From NCBI RefSeq assembly GCF_004004555.2, contig NZ_SACP01000002.1:243796-307795 (forward strand): a stretch of 64,000 nucleotides of DNA, read 5' to 3'. Positions 63,947 through 64,000 of this stretch are shown here, piece by piece. The notes beneath the pieces were generated by a model. It saw nothing but the letters and a program-made list of their open reading frames with translations. It searched no databases and was not told the DNA's origin. Source of the stretch: Methylobacterium oryzihabitans. Its GTDB lineage: Bacteria; Pseudomonadota; Alphaproteobacteria; Rhizobiales; Beijerinckiaceae. The position numbers and the translations under genes are program-made. The stretch's first letter is position 1. Each line of letters opens with the position of its first letter.

Positions 63947-64000
63947 TCAGGCGTGGCACAAGCGGTGGAGGCGCCGGCAGTTGTAGGCGAGGGCGACGAT
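63947..64000 (-). pseudogene. IS5/IS1182-type transposase C-terminal end (partial, continues beyond window)
   Basis: The minus strand enters the window reading IVALAYNCRRLHRLCHA and then stops. The ALAYNxRRL pattern is the C-terminal helix of IS5/IS1182-like DDE transposases. Only 17 codons are inside the window, so whether the gene is intact cannot be judged. Confidence 0.5.

Overview
The window looks like an accessory, catabolism-rich stretch from a high-GC alphaproteobacterium, most likely Methylobacterium or a close relative. Evidence: GC-rich codon use throughout; a complete N-methylglutamate-type methylamine gene set (mgd/soxBDAG-like, mgsABC-like, gmaS-like); a Rhizobiales-type intergenic palindrome; and remnants of IS21, IS256 and IS5/IS1182-like elements. 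I saw no rRNA, tRNA, CRISPR array or phage genes.

Layout. 1-1.65 kb: acetamidase/formamidase (5' end cut by the window edge) plus an SDR dehydrogenase. 1.8-5.4 kb: a tartrate module (GntR regulator, MFS transporter, tartrate dehydrogenase) whose last two genes, ttuD and ttuE, survive only as fused N-terminal stubs. 5.7-8.6 kb: a GntR/UTRA regulator divergent from a PfkB sugar kinase, then a LuxR-type regulator. 8.8-9.5 kb: IS21 debris bracketed by inverted copies of a ~105-bp repeat. 9.7-17.2 kb: an orphan 2-oxoglutarate-dehydrogenase-type E1, divergent from a LysR-SDR-MFS-FAD oxidase set, whose last gene is fused at its 3' end to a broken IS256.

17.9-29.5 kb: XRE-cupin and GlxA-type regulators, then the heterotetrameric dehydrogenase (soxB, soxD, soxA, soxG = mgdABCD type), the glutamate-synthase-like mgsABC genes and gmaS. 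Together these encode methylamine to gamma-glutamylmethylamide to N-methylglutamate to a C1 unit at the folate level.

29.7-61.9 kb: a nitrogen-compound scavenging region built from four ABC-importer operons. (1) TetR, PotABCD-type importer and two tandem hydantoinase A/B pairs, with two near-identical TetR-type palindromes before the importer and before hyuA. (2) GntR/FCD, PotABCD-type importer and a PuuE-like allantoinase/deacetylase. (3) On the minus strand, an NMT1-type binding protein, SsuC/SsuB-like permease and ATPase, a nitrilase-family amidase and an AtzA/guanine-deaminase-like amidohydrolase, with a repeat copy between the first two genes. (4) PotABCD-type importer, RidA and DUF1028, then LysR, an active-site-altered AroQ homologue and a GhrA-like reductase. 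62-64 kb: a flavin monooxygenase-like protein and the edges of two more IS elements.

The most notable points are the four-copy dispersed 105-bp repeat, the paired TetR operators, the AroQ paralogue lacking catalytic residues, the decayed ttuDE junction, and the clustering of hydantoinase, allantoinase, amidohydrolase and nitrilase genes next to a methylamine/N-methyl pathway.
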